Assembly (NCBI RefSeq): GCF_018613695.1
Contig: NZ_JAGGPR010000009.1
Coordinates: forward strand, 168,309 to 232,308
Direction of reading: 5' to 3'
From: Arthrobacter sp. ISL-95
GTDB lineage: Bacteria > Actinomycetota > Actinomycetes > Actinomycetales > Micrococcaceae
DNA length: 64,000 nt
Under the pieces are notes generated by a model. It searched no databases. It was not told the origin of the DNA and saw only the letters and a program-made list of their open reading frames with translations. Of this stretch, positions 55,870 to 64,000 are shown piece after piece. The translations under genes were made by a program, and so were the position numbers. The first letter of the stretch is position 1. Each line of letters starts with the position of its first letter.

Positions 55870-56775
55870 ATGGACTCCCTCGCTGCAGCACCCGGAACCG
55901 GCCCGGCCACAAGCCCGTTGCCAATTCTCCGCAAACCGCGTCCCGCGGCCAGGTTCGAGGACCTGCCAACGGACCGCACGCTCGTCATGGGAATCCTTAA
56001 TGTCACCCCGGATTCCTTCAGCGACGGCGGTACTCACCGGACGCCGGACACCGCGATCGCACTAGGCCTGCGGATGTTTTACGCAGGCGCGGACATCATC
56101 GACGTCGGTGGCGAATCCACCCGCTCGGGCGCTGAACCGGTTTCCCCTGAGGAAGAACAGCGTCGGGTCATTCCCGTGATCCAGGCGCTGGTGAAGGCCG
56201 GTGCGCTGGTCAGCATCGACACGATGCACACGTCCACCGCGGCTGCTGCCGTTGAGGCGGGCGCTGCCATCATTAACGATGTGTCCGGGCTGACAATTGA
56301 ACCGGACATGCCCGAGCTCGTTGCCCGGACCAAGGTTCCGTACATCCTGACGCACCGCCGGGGTGACGCCCTGACCATGGACAGCCTCACGGACTACAAC
56401 AACGTGACGGAGGACGTGGTGGCTGAACTCAGCGGCGTCCGCGACAAACTGTACGCAGCAGGTGTTGCGCCGGAACAGATCATCATCGATCCCGGCGTTG
56501 GTTTCTCCAAGAACGAGGACCAGAACTGGGAAATCCTCAAGAACCTGGATCAGCTTTTCCAGCTGGGCCACAAGGTGATGGTTGCTGCTTCTCGTAAGCG
56601 GTTCCTCGGTTCGCTCCTTACAGTGGCCGGCAAGTCCGCTGCGCCCTTGGAGCGCGACGCCGCCACCGCTGCAATCTCCGCTTTGAGCGCCACTAAGGGC
56701 GCCTGGGCAGTACGAGTTCACGACGTCGGCCCCAGCCTTGACGCCGTCAAGGTCGCCGCCCGCATTTCCCGCTGA
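55870..56775 (+). CDS. folP: dihydropteroate synthase
   Basis: 301 residues. It joins 6-hydroxymethyl-dihydropterin diphosphate to para-aminobenzoate and is the sulfonamide target. Conserved loops MGILNVTPDSFSDGG, DVGGESTRSGA, IDPGVGFSKN and AASRKRFLG are present. It starts 6 bp after folE; a 30-residue nonconserved N-terminus precedes the barrel. Confidence 0.95.
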   Translation: MDSLAAAPGTGPATSPLPILRKPRPAARFEDLPTDRTLVMGILNVTPDSFSDGGTHRTPDTAIALGLRMFYAGADIIDVGGESTRSGAEPVSPEEEQRRVIPVIQALVKAGALVSIDTMHTSTAAAAVEAGAAIINDVSGLTIEPDMPELVARTKVPYILTHRRGDALTMDSLTDYNNVTEDVVAELSGVRDKLYAAGVAPEQIIIDPGVGFSKNEDQNWEILKNLDQLFQLGHKVMVAASRKRFLGSLLTVAGKSAAPLERDAATAAISALSATKGAWAVRVHDVGPSLDAVKVAARISR

Positions 56776-56787
56776 TTGGATACCGCT

Positions 56788-57147
56788 GTGGACAGGATCA
56801 CGCTGACCGGCGTCACCGCCGTCGGTTATCACGGGGTGTTCGATTTCGAACGCCGTGACGGCCAGCCTTTCGTTGTGGACGCCGTGCTGCACACGGACTT
56901 CACCAAAGCTGCTCAGACGGATGATCTGCAGTACACAGCGCACTACGGTGAAGTGGCTGAACTGATTACCAAGCATATTGAGGGCGAGCCCTTGAATCTC
57001 ATCGAGGGCCTGGCTGTCAGGATTGCCGAGGGCATCCTTGAGAACTACAACGTTGCCGCCGTCGATGTCACCGTTCACAAGCCCAAAGCCCCGATCGAGG
57101 TCCCATTCGGCGACGTCACTGTCAGCGTCCACCGGGAGCGATCATGA
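56788..57147 (+). CDS. folB: dihydroneopterin aldolase
   Basis: 119 residues. It cleaves dihydroneopterin to 6-hydroxymethyl-dihydropterin and glycolaldehyde. GYHGVFDFERRDGQPFVVDA near the start and a C-terminal KPKAPIEVPFGDVTV are typical. The GTG at 56788 (MDRITLTG) is preferred; a TTG at 56776 next to the folP stop would add four residues. The end overlaps folK by 4 bp. Confidence 0.93.
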   Translation: MDRITLTGVTAVGYHGVFDFERRDGQPFVVDAVLHTDFTKAAQTDDLQYTAHYGEVAELITKHIEGEPLNLIEGLAVRIAEGILENYNVAAVDVTVHKPKAPIEVPFGDVTVSVHRERS

Positions 57148-57689
57148 TGTCCGGGTATAGCAAGGTCATTCTGGCCCTTGGCAGCAACCTGGGGGAGCGT
57201 AACGACACCTTGTCCACTGCCGTCGCGGATCTGGTGGACCCGCCGGAGGTGCGCCTCTTGGGCGTGTCGCCAGTGGTGCAGACCAAGGCCGTCGGTGGTC
57301 CGGAGGGCCAACCTGATTTCCTGAACATGGTCATGGCCGTGGAGACCACCCTGACTCCCATGGAACTCCTGAAGCACTGCCATTCAGTTGAACAGAAGCA
57401 TCACCGCACCCGCGAGGTACGTTGGGGTCCAAGGACACTGGACGTGGATGTGATCGTGTTCGGTGATGTCACTAGTGAGGATCCCGTGCTGACCATTCCG
57501 CATCCGCGGGCGGCCGAGCGGGCTTTCGTGCTCTACCCGTGGTCCCTGCTGGAGCCGCACGCCACACTGAACGGCCGCAGCGTAGCTGAACTGGCCGCCG
57601 TCGCCGATGACATGCCGGACATCCGGCGTTTCGACGGTTTCGGTGACGTGGCCGGTGTGCCGGCAACTGGAGCAGTGGAGCAGCCATGA
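57144..57689 (+). CDS. folK: 2-amino-4-hydroxy-6-hydroxymethyldihydropteridine diphosphokinase
   Basis: 181 residues. Transfers pyrophosphate from ATP to 6-hydroxymethyl-dihydropterin. Motifs ALGSNLGERNDTL and RWGPRTLDVDVIVFG are present. It overlaps folB and the following DUF3180 gene by 4 bp each. Start at 57144 or the next ATG at 57147. Confidence 0.95.
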   Translation: MMSGYSKVILALGSNLGERNDTLSTAVADLVDPPEVRLLGVSPVVQTKAVGGPEGQPDFLNMVMAVETTLTPMELLKHCHSVEQKHHRTREVRWGPRTLDVDVIVFGDVTSEDPVLTIPHPRAAERAFVLYPWSLLEPHATLNGRSVAELAAVADDMPDIRRFDGFGDVAGVPATGAVEQP

Positions 57690-58207
57690 AAGCAATGCGC
57701 CCGGTAGTTCTGGTGCTCATCGCCGTCATCGCTGCCGTGATTGGTTGGTTGGCTACGGTCGCTACCAACCGTTTCAGCATGCCAACCCCTGTGCTGCCGG
57801 TCTCCGCGCTCATCACCATGGCTGTCATCGTCGGGCTGACGCTGGTCATGGGCGTCCGTGTGCTTCGTTGGCGCAACGGCAAGAAGAAGAACCTGCTTAA
57901 TCCGATTCTCGCGGCAAGGACGTTGATCCTGGCCCAGGCCTGCGCCTATGCCGGGACGCTGCTTCTGGGTTGGCATGCGGGAATCGCAACGGATCTCCTC
58001 CGCATTGGTGGTTTGCGGGGCGGCGAAGGAATTCTCTGGAATGCCGTGCTGATGGGCGGCGGTGGCGTGGTGATGGTTGTGGTTGGACTTGTGGTGGAGC
58101 GGTTCTGCCGGATCCCGCCGGAGGACCTGGAGGGTGGCACCGCCGGACCGGAAACCCGTCGTGGGGAAACTAAAGGTGAAGGCGAGTATGCATACCGAGG
58201 CGATTGA
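57686..58207 (+). CDS. DUF3180 membrane protein
   Basis: 173 residues with four predicted membrane helices (about 7-25, 35-55, 74-95 and 115-140). DUF3180 proteins follow folK in many actinobacteria; the function is unknown, but the conserved position suggests a link with the PH-domain proteins after it. Start by ATGA overlap with folK. Confidence 0.85.
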   Translation: MKAMRPVVLVLIAVIAAVIGWLATVATNRFSMPTPVLPVSALITMAVIVGLTLVMGVRVLRWRNGKKKNLLNPILAARTLILAQACAYAGTLLLGWHAGIATDLLRIGGLRGGEGILWNAVLMGGGGVVMVVVGLVVERFCRIPPEDLEGGTAGPETRRGETKGEGEYAYRGD

Positions 58208-58700
58208 TCCTTCCGGCGTCCAGTGGCTGCGGGTGTCCCCGAAGTACGTCACGGTTCGCTTGGTGGAGTGGGCTATCGGCAACGTTTTGATGTTGGTGGT
58301 CCTCAGTTTGCCTCTCATTTTTGTGCTGCTCGGTTGGTGGCGATGGCCGCCGCTTTGGCTCGCGATCACGGTTCCTGCGGTGACGCTGGTGTTGGCCTTG
58401 TGGCGGCTGGTGCTGATTCCCCGCCAAGTACGGTCAATCGGGTACGCCGAGCGCGACGACGACCTCCTGATCCGCCGCGGCATCTTCTTCCAGCGAACCA
58501 TGGTGGTCCCTTACGGCCGGATGCAATACGTGGACGTCGCTGTTGGTCCCGTTGAACGCAGCCTGGGGCTGTGTACGCTCAAACTCCACACGGCCTCGGC
58601 GGGGACCAATGCGCACTTGCCCGGCCTTCCCTCAGCAGAAGGGGCACGCTTGCGCGAGCAGCTTTCCGCTCGTGGAGAAGCCAGGTTGGCCGGGCTGTGA
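58188..58700 (+). CDS. bacterial-PH (YdbS-like) membrane protein
   Basis: 170 residues. Two membrane helices (about 25-45, 48-70) precede one bPH2 domain (IGYAERDDDLLIRRGIFFQRTMVVPYGRMQYVDV). It starts inside the end of the DUF3180 gene, 20-bp overlap, with AAGG upstream. It likely forms a complex with the next gene, as the YdbS-YdbT pair in Bacillus, which modulates resistance to certain antimicrobials. Confidence 0.87.
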   Translation: MHTEAIDPSGVQWLRVSPKYVTVRLVEWAIGNVLMLVVLSLPLIFVLLGWWRWPPLWLAITVPAVTLVLALWRLVLIPRQVRSIGYAERDDDLLIRRGIFFQRTMVVPYGRMQYVDVAVGPVERSLGLCTLKLHTASAGTNAHLPGLPSAEGARLREQLSARGEARLAGL

Positions 58701-60283
58701 GCCTGGAGAACGACGCCACTGAGAGCCTCCCGGCCAAGCCGGAACAAACGGTCGACGGCGACTGGAACCGCGTCCACCCTGCGTCACCATTCGTTCGCGG
58801 CTGGGTGGCGCTTGCCGCCGTCGGGTTCTTCTTTGGCCGCGACGCTTTCGAGCGGATGCTGCAGGGCCGGGATTTCATGGATCCGAACCTCAGCGGCCGG
58901 GTGCCGTGGCTCCTTGCAGGCGGCGCCGTGGTGTTGCTGTTGACGGTTGGCGGTTTCATTCTCAGTTGGTACTTCACGCGCTACCAAGTGGCGGAGGGGT
59001 ACGTCCGCGTCAACACAGGCTTCCTGTTCAAGCAGCAACGGCAGGCCCGCTTGGATCGCGTTCAGGCAATCGACATTGTGCAGCCCCTTTTGGCCCGGAT
59101 CTTCGGGCTCGCTGAACTTAAGTTCGAAGTGGCCGACGCCGGCGAGTCGGCCGTGCGGCTCGCTTACCTTCCGCTGGACCAAGCCAAGCAGTTGCGTGCC
59201 ACCATCCTTGCGCGGGCGGCAGGCGTAGTCAGGGGACCCGAGACGATGGAAGAAGTCCCGGAAGCTCCCGAGCACGTTGTTTTGTCAGTGCCTCCGTCCC
59301 GGCTTATTGGTTCCTTGCTGCTCAGCGAACAGACCATTGGTATTTTGCTCGGGGCCGCTGTTGTTGTGACAACGTCTGTGCTGTTCGATAACAACGCGAT
59401 TTTCCTGGCGCTTATCCCCGGCATCCTGGGCATCGCTGCCTCCTATTGGAGTTCGTTCAACAAGGGCTACAACTTCACCGCCGCGATTTCCCCGGACGGC
59501 ATCCGCCTCCGGTATGGGCTTCTGGATACGCAGGCGCAGACTCTTCCGCCCGGGCGAATCCAGGCGCTCATGGTGGCGCAGCCGCCCATTTGGCGCATCT
59601 TTGGCTGGTATCGGATTCACGTCAACGTGGCGGGTTACGGCCTGGCCGCCAGCACTGAGGGAGCCCGCACCATGCTGCTTCCTGTTGGCCTGAAGCCCGA
59701 TGTCTTGCGGATGATGTCGTTGGTGCTGCCTGATCCTGGCGTTGAGGATCCGGAACGGGTGTTTACGGCGGGGCTGGATGGGCTTGGGCCGGCCGGAACT
59801 GACTCAGCGATGAGCGACGGCTTTACCACCACTCCCCGCCGCGCGCGCCTGTTGGCCCCGCTGGGGTGGCGACGCAATGGATTCCTTGCCACCAAAACTG
59901 CGTTGCTGATCCGCTCCGGCCGCTGGTGGCACACGCTGGTAATGGTTCCGCATCAGCGGACACAATCCATGGCACTGCACCAGGGCCCGTGGGCGAGGCG
60001 TTTCGGAGTGGCTGATCTTGTCCTCCACACTACGGCCGGACCCGTTTCCCCACGCGTTTTCCAAGCCGGTGTTGAGCAGGCTGTGCAGCTTTTTGATCAG
60101 CAGGCGGCCCGAGCCAGGGAAGCGCGGAAGCGGCAAACCAGCGAACAATGGCTGGCGCAGGTGGCCCCGCAAGCCCCGGAGGTCGCAGCCACCCAGCCAG
60201 CACAACCAGACCAACCCACGCAGCCGGAATCAGACATGCAACCCCGCACTTCACCGCAACAGGAGGACCGCCACGATGGCTAG
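58697..60283 (+). CDS. bacterial-PH (YdbT-like) membrane protein
   Basis: 528 residues from GTG (GTGA overlap). Four membrane segments in two pairs (about 30-80 and 210-260) separate three bPH2 domains; the recurring phrase is ...LLDTQAQTLPPGRIQALMV and GRWWHTLVMVPHQRTQSMAL. The C-terminal 50 residues are Gln/Pro-rich and disordered. The next gene overlaps its stop by 8 bp. Confidence 0.87.
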   Translation: MSLENDATESLPAKPEQTVDGDWNRVHPASPFVRGWVALAAVGFFFGRDAFERMLQGRDFMDPNLSGRVPWLLAGGAVVLLLTVGGFILSWYFTRYQVAEGYVRVNTGFLFKQQRQARLDRVQAIDIVQPLLARIFGLAELKFEVADAGESAVRLAYLPLDQAKQLRATILARAAGVVRGPETMEEVPEAPEHVVLSVPPSRLIGSLLLSEQTIGILLGAAVVVTTSVLFDNNAIFLALIPGILGIAASYWSSFNKGYNFTAAISPDGIRLRYGLLDTQAQTLPPGRIQALMVAQPPIWRIFGWYRIHVNVAGYGLAASTEGARTMLLPVGLKPDVLRMMSLVLPDPGVEDPERVFTAGLDGLGPAGTDSAMSDGFTTTPRRARLLAPLGWRRNGFLATKTALLIRSGRWWHTLVMVPHQRTQSMALHQGPWARRFGVADLVLHTTAGPVSPRVFQAGVEQAVQLFDQQAARAREARKRQTSEQWLAQVAPQAPEVAATQPAQPDQPTQPESDMQPRTSPQQEDRHDG

Positions 60284-61184
60284 GCCAGGACGACTCGGTG
60301 TCGGGATCATCGGCGCCGGCAAGGTGGGTGCCGTGTTGGGTGCCGCTTTGCGCGCAGCCGAACACGCCGTCGTCGGGGTTTCTGCTGTGTCCGAGGCGAG
60401 CCGTGAGCGTGCCGAGAACCTGCTCCCCGGCGTCCCTGTCTTGGAAATCCAGGACATCGTGGAACGCTCCGAGCTTGTTTTGTTGGCCGTTCCGGACGAC
60501 GCCCTCGGCGAATTGGTGGCGGGGCTGGCCAAGCTCGGAGCGTGGCAGCCCGGTCAACTGGTGGCGCATACGTCGGGCCGGTTCGGCGTCGGAATCCTCA
60601 ACCCTGTCCGTGCGGCCGGCGCGATTCCGCTGGCCCTGCATCCCGCCATGACTTTCACGGGCATGAGCCTGGACCTGACACGCCTCATGGACTGCACCTT
60701 CGGCGTCACTGCTGATGCTGCCATGCTGCCGATCGCCCAAGCGCTGGTGGTGGAGATGGGTGCAGAGCCGGTGGCGATTGCCGAGGCCGACCGCACCCTC
60801 TATCACGCATCTCTTGCGCACAGCTCCAATCACATGGTCACGCTGGTGGCGCAGGCATCGCAGATGCTGCGGGAGATCGGCGTCGAAACGCCGGAAGCCA
60901 TGCTCGGTCCGATGCTGCGCGCGACTCTCGAGAACGCCCTCGCATCCGGCGAATCGGCGCTGACCGGTCCTGTTGCGCGGGGGGATGTGGGCACCGTTTC
61001 CGCGCACGCCCAGGCATTGAAGGAGTACGACGGCGGTGCAGGCGGGGACATCCTTTCGGCGTACCAGGCCATGGCGCGGGCCACTGCTCGCAGGGCGGGA
61101 AACCGCGGACTGCTGCGCCCTGAACAACTGCATGACATTGACGAGGCCTTGGGCGCCGAACCCGAGGCACCGGAAGGAAACTGA
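60276..61184 (+). CDS. Rossmann-like / DUF2520 oxidoreductase-type protein
   Basis: 302 residues. N-terminal NADP-type Rossmann loop [15 protein letters not shown], and DUF2520 C-terminal helical domain with [16 protein letters not shown]. The family lies next to panC in actinobacteria and resembles ketopantoate reductase in fold; a role in pantothenate synthesis is a reasonable guess but unproven. Ribosome site AGGAGGA before the ATG at 60276. Confidence 0.87.
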   Translation: MARPGRLGVGIIGAGKVGAVLGAALRAAEHAVVGVSAVSEASRERAENLLPGVPVLEIQDIVERSELVLLAVPDDALGELVAGLAKLGAWQPGQLVAHTSGRFGVGILNPVRAAGAIPLALHPAMTFTGMSLDLTRLMDCTFGVTADAAMLPIAQALVVEMGAEPVAIAEADRTLYHASLAHSSNHMVTLVAQASQMLREIGVETPEAMLGPMLRATLENALASGESALTGPVARGDVGTVSAHAQALKEYDGGAGGDILSAYQAMARATARRAGNRGLLRPEQLHDIDEALGAEPEAPEGN

Positions 61185-61189
61185 GCATC

Positions 61190-62092
61190 ATGGCCATCAA
61201 ACTCGTAACCACCGCGACGGAACTGCGGGCAGAGAGCGCCAGGCTCCTGGCCGCAAAGGGTGGAAATTCGCAGGGGTTGGTGCCCACCATGGGTGCCCTG
61301 CACTCCGGTCACGCGACGCTTGCCCGGACCGCCGTGGCAGAGAATGACGTTGTGGTGGCCACCATCTTCGTGAACCCTTTGCAGTTCGGCGATGCCGTGG
61401 ACCTGGACCGCTACCCGCGCACCCTCGAGGCAGACATGGCTTTGCTTGATGCCGAGGGCGTGGACCTGGTTTTCGCGCCGTCGGTGGACGAGGTTTATCC
61501 CGGCGGCCAGCCGCTGGTGCGGGTGACAGCCGGCCCGCTGGGCGAAAAGTGGGAAGGCGCCTCACGCCCGGGACACTTCGACGGCGCTCTCACCGTGGTG
61601 GCCAAGTTGCTCCATTACGGACTCCCGGGAGGTGCGGCTACGGACGGCTCGACGGCGGCCTACCGCGCCTACTTCGGCCAGAAGGATGCACAACAGTTGG
61701 CTTTGGTGAGGCGCATGGTCCATGACCTGAACTTCCCTGTGGAGATTGTGCCCGTGCCCATCGTTCGTAGCGACGACGGTTTGGCGCTCTCCAGCCGCAA
61801 CAGGTTCCTTTCCGACGAAGAACACGAAGCAGCGCTGGTGTTGTCGCGGGCTATACGGCTCATTGAGACCCGCGCGAACGCGCACGAACCGCTCGACCTC
61901 GATTCCGCCGTCGCGCTTGTTGAATCCCAGCCGCTGGTGGAACTGGACTACTTCGACGTCGTTGATCCCGTCACGCTGGAACCGCTCGCGGAGAACTGCA
62001 AGGAGACCCCTTTCCGCGGTGAGGGGTTGGCGATCATCGCCGCCAAGGTGGGGCCGGTACGGCTCATCGACAACGCTCCATTGTTCTCCTAG
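61190..62092 (+). CDS. panC: pantoate--beta-alanine ligase
   Basis: 300 residues. It condenses pantoate and beta-alanine to pantothenate. Motifs [44 protein letters not shown] and [11 protein letters not shown] are complete. It starts 5 bp after the DUF2520 gene, so it ends the fol-pan operon. No panB or panD is in the window. Confidence 0.95.
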   Translation: MAIKLVTTATELRAESARLLAAKGGNSQGLVPTMGALHSGHATLARTAVAENDVVVATIFVNPLQFGDAVDLDRYPRTLEADMALLDAEGVDLVFAPSVDEVYPGGQPLVRVTAGPLGEKWEGASRPGHFDGALTVVAKLLHYGLPGGAATDGSTAAYRAYFGQKDAQQLALVRRMVHDLNFPVEIVPVPIVRSDDGLALSSRNRFLSDEEHEAALVLSRAIRLIETRANAHEPLDLDSAVALVESQPLVELDYFDVVDPVTLEPLAENCKETPFRGEGLAIIAAKVGPVRLIDNAPLFS

Positions 62093-62133
62093 CGTTTGGA
62101 AATTTCCCACTGACGGGAATTGGATGGGCGTTT

Positions 62134-62148
62134 AGACTGTTTTAGTCT
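62134..62148. promoter_or_regulatory. AGACT-GTTTT-AGTCT inverted repeat before the exporter gene
   Basis: Five-bp arms with a 5-nt centre, 50 bp before the MFS start at 62198. TetR-type operators controlling drug exporters often have this size, but arms are short and no regulator gene is adjacent. Confidence 0.3.
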
Positions 62149-62197
62149 TCACCGGCACAGATCGCCGGACACCAAATCCAAACCTTGGGGAATCCTC

Positions 62198-63712
62198 ATG
62201 TCTACCGACGTCACGTCCGACGCCAACGGCAAGCCTGCATCAGGCGCTACCGGCTCCGTCACCTCCGCAGAGGCGGCGCCCTCGGTGGTGCCGGAACAGG
62301 TACCGGCCTCGAACGCCCCAGGGTCCGGGAAGATGTCACGCGAATCCGTGACTGTCATTGTCACGTTGCTGGTGGCAACCTTCGTTGTCATCCTCAACGA
62401 GACCATCATGAACGTCGCACTCCAGCGACTCATGATCGATCTTCAGGTGAGCGCCTCCACCGTGCAGTGGCTGGCCACCGGCTTCATGTTGACCATGGCC
62501 GTGGTCATCCCCACCACCGGTTTCATCCTGCAACGGATGAGCACCCGCGGAGCATTCATGCTGGCCATGGGTCTCTTCAGCGGTGGAACATTGCTTGCTG
62601 CCCTGGCACCGGGTTTCCTGGTATTGCTGCTGGCGCGCATCGTCCAGGCCGGTGGCACCGCAATTATGCTGCCGCTGCTGATGACCACCATCCTCACGCT
62701 GGTACCGATATCCAAGCGTGGCGTCGTCATGGGCAACGTGAGCATCGCCATCTCGGTCGCTCCTGCCATGGGCCCCACCGTTTCCGGCATCATCCTGGAC
62801 AACTTCTCCTGGCGGTTCATGTTCGTGTTCGTGATGCCTGTTGCCTTGGCAGCTTTCGCGATCGGGGCCAAGTACCTCACCAACGTGGGGGAACGTGAGA
62901 AGACCACCCTCGATGTTCCTTCGGTGATTCTTACCGTGCCGGCTTTTGGTGGCCTGGTTTACGGCCTGAGCCAGATCGGCGGCGCCGAGGCCGGCATTGT
63001 TCCCGTGATCGCACTGGTTGTGGGTGTTCTCAGCCTGGCACTGTTTGTCTTCCGGCAGCTCAAGCTCCAGAAGTCCGACGCTCCGCTGCTGGATCTTCGC
63101 GCCTTCAAGTTCCGCATGTTCACGGTGTCCACCCTGCTGATGGTCGTTGCCATGATGGCTCTGTTCGGCGGTGTGATCCTGTTGCCGCTGTACCTCCAGA
63201 ACACCCTGCACCTTCAGCCTTTGGAGACCGGACTGGCTCTGCTGCCAGGTGGTTTGGCCATGGGCTTGCTGGGGCCGGTTATCGGGCGGATCTTCGACAA
63301 AGTGGGTCCGTTGCCGCTGACCGTAACAGGCTCTGTGCTGATGGTCCTGACACTCTGGCAGTTCTCGCGCCTGGATGAGGGAAGTTCGCTTGGCTGGATT
63401 ATTGCCCTGCACGTCACCCTTAGCCTTGGCCTGGCCCTGCTCTTTACGCCAGCCTTCACAACCGGCCTGAACCCGCTGCCGCCGCACCTCTACTCCCATG
63501 GTTCCGCAATCATCAGTACTGCACAGCAGGTAGCCGGTGCAGCCGGTACGGCGTTGCTCGTGTCCATCTATGCCGTGGTCTCTGCGTCTTCCGGCTTGGT
63601 TGCCGGCATGCAGGCAGCATTCCTGGCAGCAACCGTCATCGCCGTCGCCGCTGTGGTGCTCGGCGCAATGATGCGCAAGACCGAAGGTGCCGGAGGACAC
63701 GGGGGCCACTAA
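62198..63712 (+). CDS. DHA2-family (EmrB/QacA-type) multidrug MFS transporter
   Basis: 504 residues, 14 predicted membrane helices. Motif C of drug antiporters is in SIAISVAPAMGPTVSGIIL, and the N-terminal motif NETIMNVALQRL with the antiporter segment QWLATGFMLTMAVVIPTTG is DHA2-like. Exports drugs or metabolites against protons. Start at 62198 fits the ribosome region (GGGG); an upstream ATG at 62120 lacks similarity. The C-terminus is Gly/His-rich. Confidence 0.9.
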   Translation: MSTDVTSDANGKPASGATGSVTSAEAAPSVVPEQVPASNAPGSGKMSRESVTVIVTLLVATFVVILNETIMNVALQRLMIDLQVSASTVQWLATGFMLTMAVVIPTTGFILQRMSTRGAFMLAMGLFSGGTLLAALAPGFLVLLLARIVQAGGTAIMLPLLMTTILTLVPISKRGVVMGNVSIAISVAPAMGPTVSGIILDNFSWRFMFVFVMPVALAAFAIGAKYLTNVGEREKTTLDVPSVILTVPAFGGLVYGLSQIGGAEAGIVPVIALVVGVLSLALFVFRQLKLQKSDAPLLDLRAFKFRMFTVSTLLMVVAMMALFGGVILLPLYLQNTLHLQPLETGLALLPGGLAMGLLGPVIGRIFDKVGPLPLTVTGSVLMVLTLWQFSRLDEGSSLGWIIALHVTLSLGLALLFTPAFTTGLNPLPPHLYSHGSAIISTAQQVAGAAGTALLVSIYAVVSASSGLVAGMQAAFLAATVIAVAAVVLGAMMRKTEGAGGHGGH

Positions 63713-63722
63713 GCCTCTTCAG

Positions 63723-63800
63723 AGGAAGGCGGGGGTCATCCTCGGCGCGCTCGGTCCTTCGTTGCTTGGACGCGCGCTGCCGGGTGGCCCCCGCCTTCCT
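63723..63800 (+). terminator. terminator after the exporter gene
   Basis: A 16-bp stem (63723-63738 with 63785-63800, one G-T pair) encloses a loop that contains CGCGC-rich nested pairing. It starts 10 bp after the MFS stop. The U tract is weak. Confidence 0.65.
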
Positions 63801-63814
63801 GTTAGTGCCGCATC

Positions 63815-63954
63815 GCTCGCTCAGGTCCCTCGGGTTTGGGCCGGACGCTCGCTCAGGTCCCTCGGGTTTGGGCCGGACGCTCGCTCAGGTCCCTCGGGTT
63901 TGGGCCGGACGCTCGCTCAGGTCCCTCGGGTTTGGGCTTATCGCTCTTTCACTT
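63815..63954. repeat. 32-bp tandem repeat, 3.8 copies
   Basis: Full units at 63815-63846, 63847-63878 and 63879-63910 are identical and begin GCTCGCTCAGGTCCC; a fourth (63911-63936) is cut after 26 bp and runs into GCTCTTTCACTT (63943-63954). They are related to the divergent units at 5588-5647. There is no spacer between units, so this is a minisatellite and not CRISPR. Nothing else is seen between 63955 and the window end. Confidence 0.9.
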
Positions 63955-64000
63955 TTGTGGGGGAGTGTTGTTGGTTTAAGGGTTCGACGGCGGTGGTTGG

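Noticed and set aside
62336..63709. 457-codon antisense frame opposite the MFS gene
   Set aside because: His/Gln-rich translation typical of reversed membrane-protein codons; the plus strand is clearly coding.
63815..63954. Regularly spaced 32-bp repeats that look like a CRISPR array
   Set aside because: The units are directly adjacent with no unique spacers and no cas genes are near; it is a minisatellite.

Overview
The window is high-GC actinobacterial chromosome, most likely an Arthrobacter/Paenarthrobacter-type member of the Micrococcaceae. This is inferred from gene content and order (dacB - zinc metalloprotease - tilS - hpt - ftsH - folE - folP - folB - folK - DUF3180 - two bacterial-PH proteins - Rossmann protein - panC), from the many 4-bp start/stop overlaps and GTG/TTG starts, and from a HelR-type RNA polymerase ATPase. 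No rRNA, tRNA, integrase, transposase or CRISPR array was recognised.

Layout. 1-24 kb is mixed metabolism: a cut alpha/beta hydrolase, a uracil/xanthine permease, a secreted glycosidase fused to an OpgC-type membrane acyltransferase, a RutE-like nitroreductase, a 2H phosphoesterase, phosphoglucomutase, an SDR, a DUF4190 membrane protein, a POT peptide transporter, an amidase with a peptidase-E-like partner, a rhodanese, prephenate dehydratase, a lipid kinase, seryl-tRNA synthetase, a frameshifted AbiEi-like gene, a methyltransferase, helR behind a probable rifamycin-associated element, a HAD phosphatase, and a divergent GAF-ANTAR / SigF-like pair.

25-36.9 kb is a sugar cluster. GmhB-, GmhA- and two HldE-type proteins together supply the complete enzymology for ADP-D-glycero-D-manno-heptose. 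They sit with three GT9 heptosyltransferase-like proteins, two GT-B glycosyltransferases, a classical SDR and a frameshifted epimerase-like gene. Most of it is one tightly overlapping operon. In a Gram-positive without LPS this points to a heptose-containing cell-surface glycan whose structure cannot be read from the sequence. It is the strongest candidate here for an undescribed system.

37-44.6 kb holds a FUSC transporter, a three-gene envelope/stress operon (Ala/Gly-rich membrane protein, holin-like DUF1469, DUF3618) behind a 22-bp palindrome, a SatD pair, an RDD protein, and a WXG-type putative type VII substrate overlapping a partner of unknown function. 44.7-62 kb is the housekeeping block (ppa, dacB, tilS, hpt, ftsH, folate genes, panC), interrupted by a C39-like lipoprotein, an intact AbiEi/nuclease-like gene and a 0.9-kb intergenic tandem-repeat array just upstream of ftsH. 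The window ends with a DHA2 drug exporter and a 32-bp tandem repeat related to an element near 5.6 kb.

Intergenic DNA is rich in long palindromes and at least three repeat families. Two genes carry single-nucleotide frameshifts, both involving short homopolymers, so base errors in the assembly should be excluded before they are called pseudogenes.
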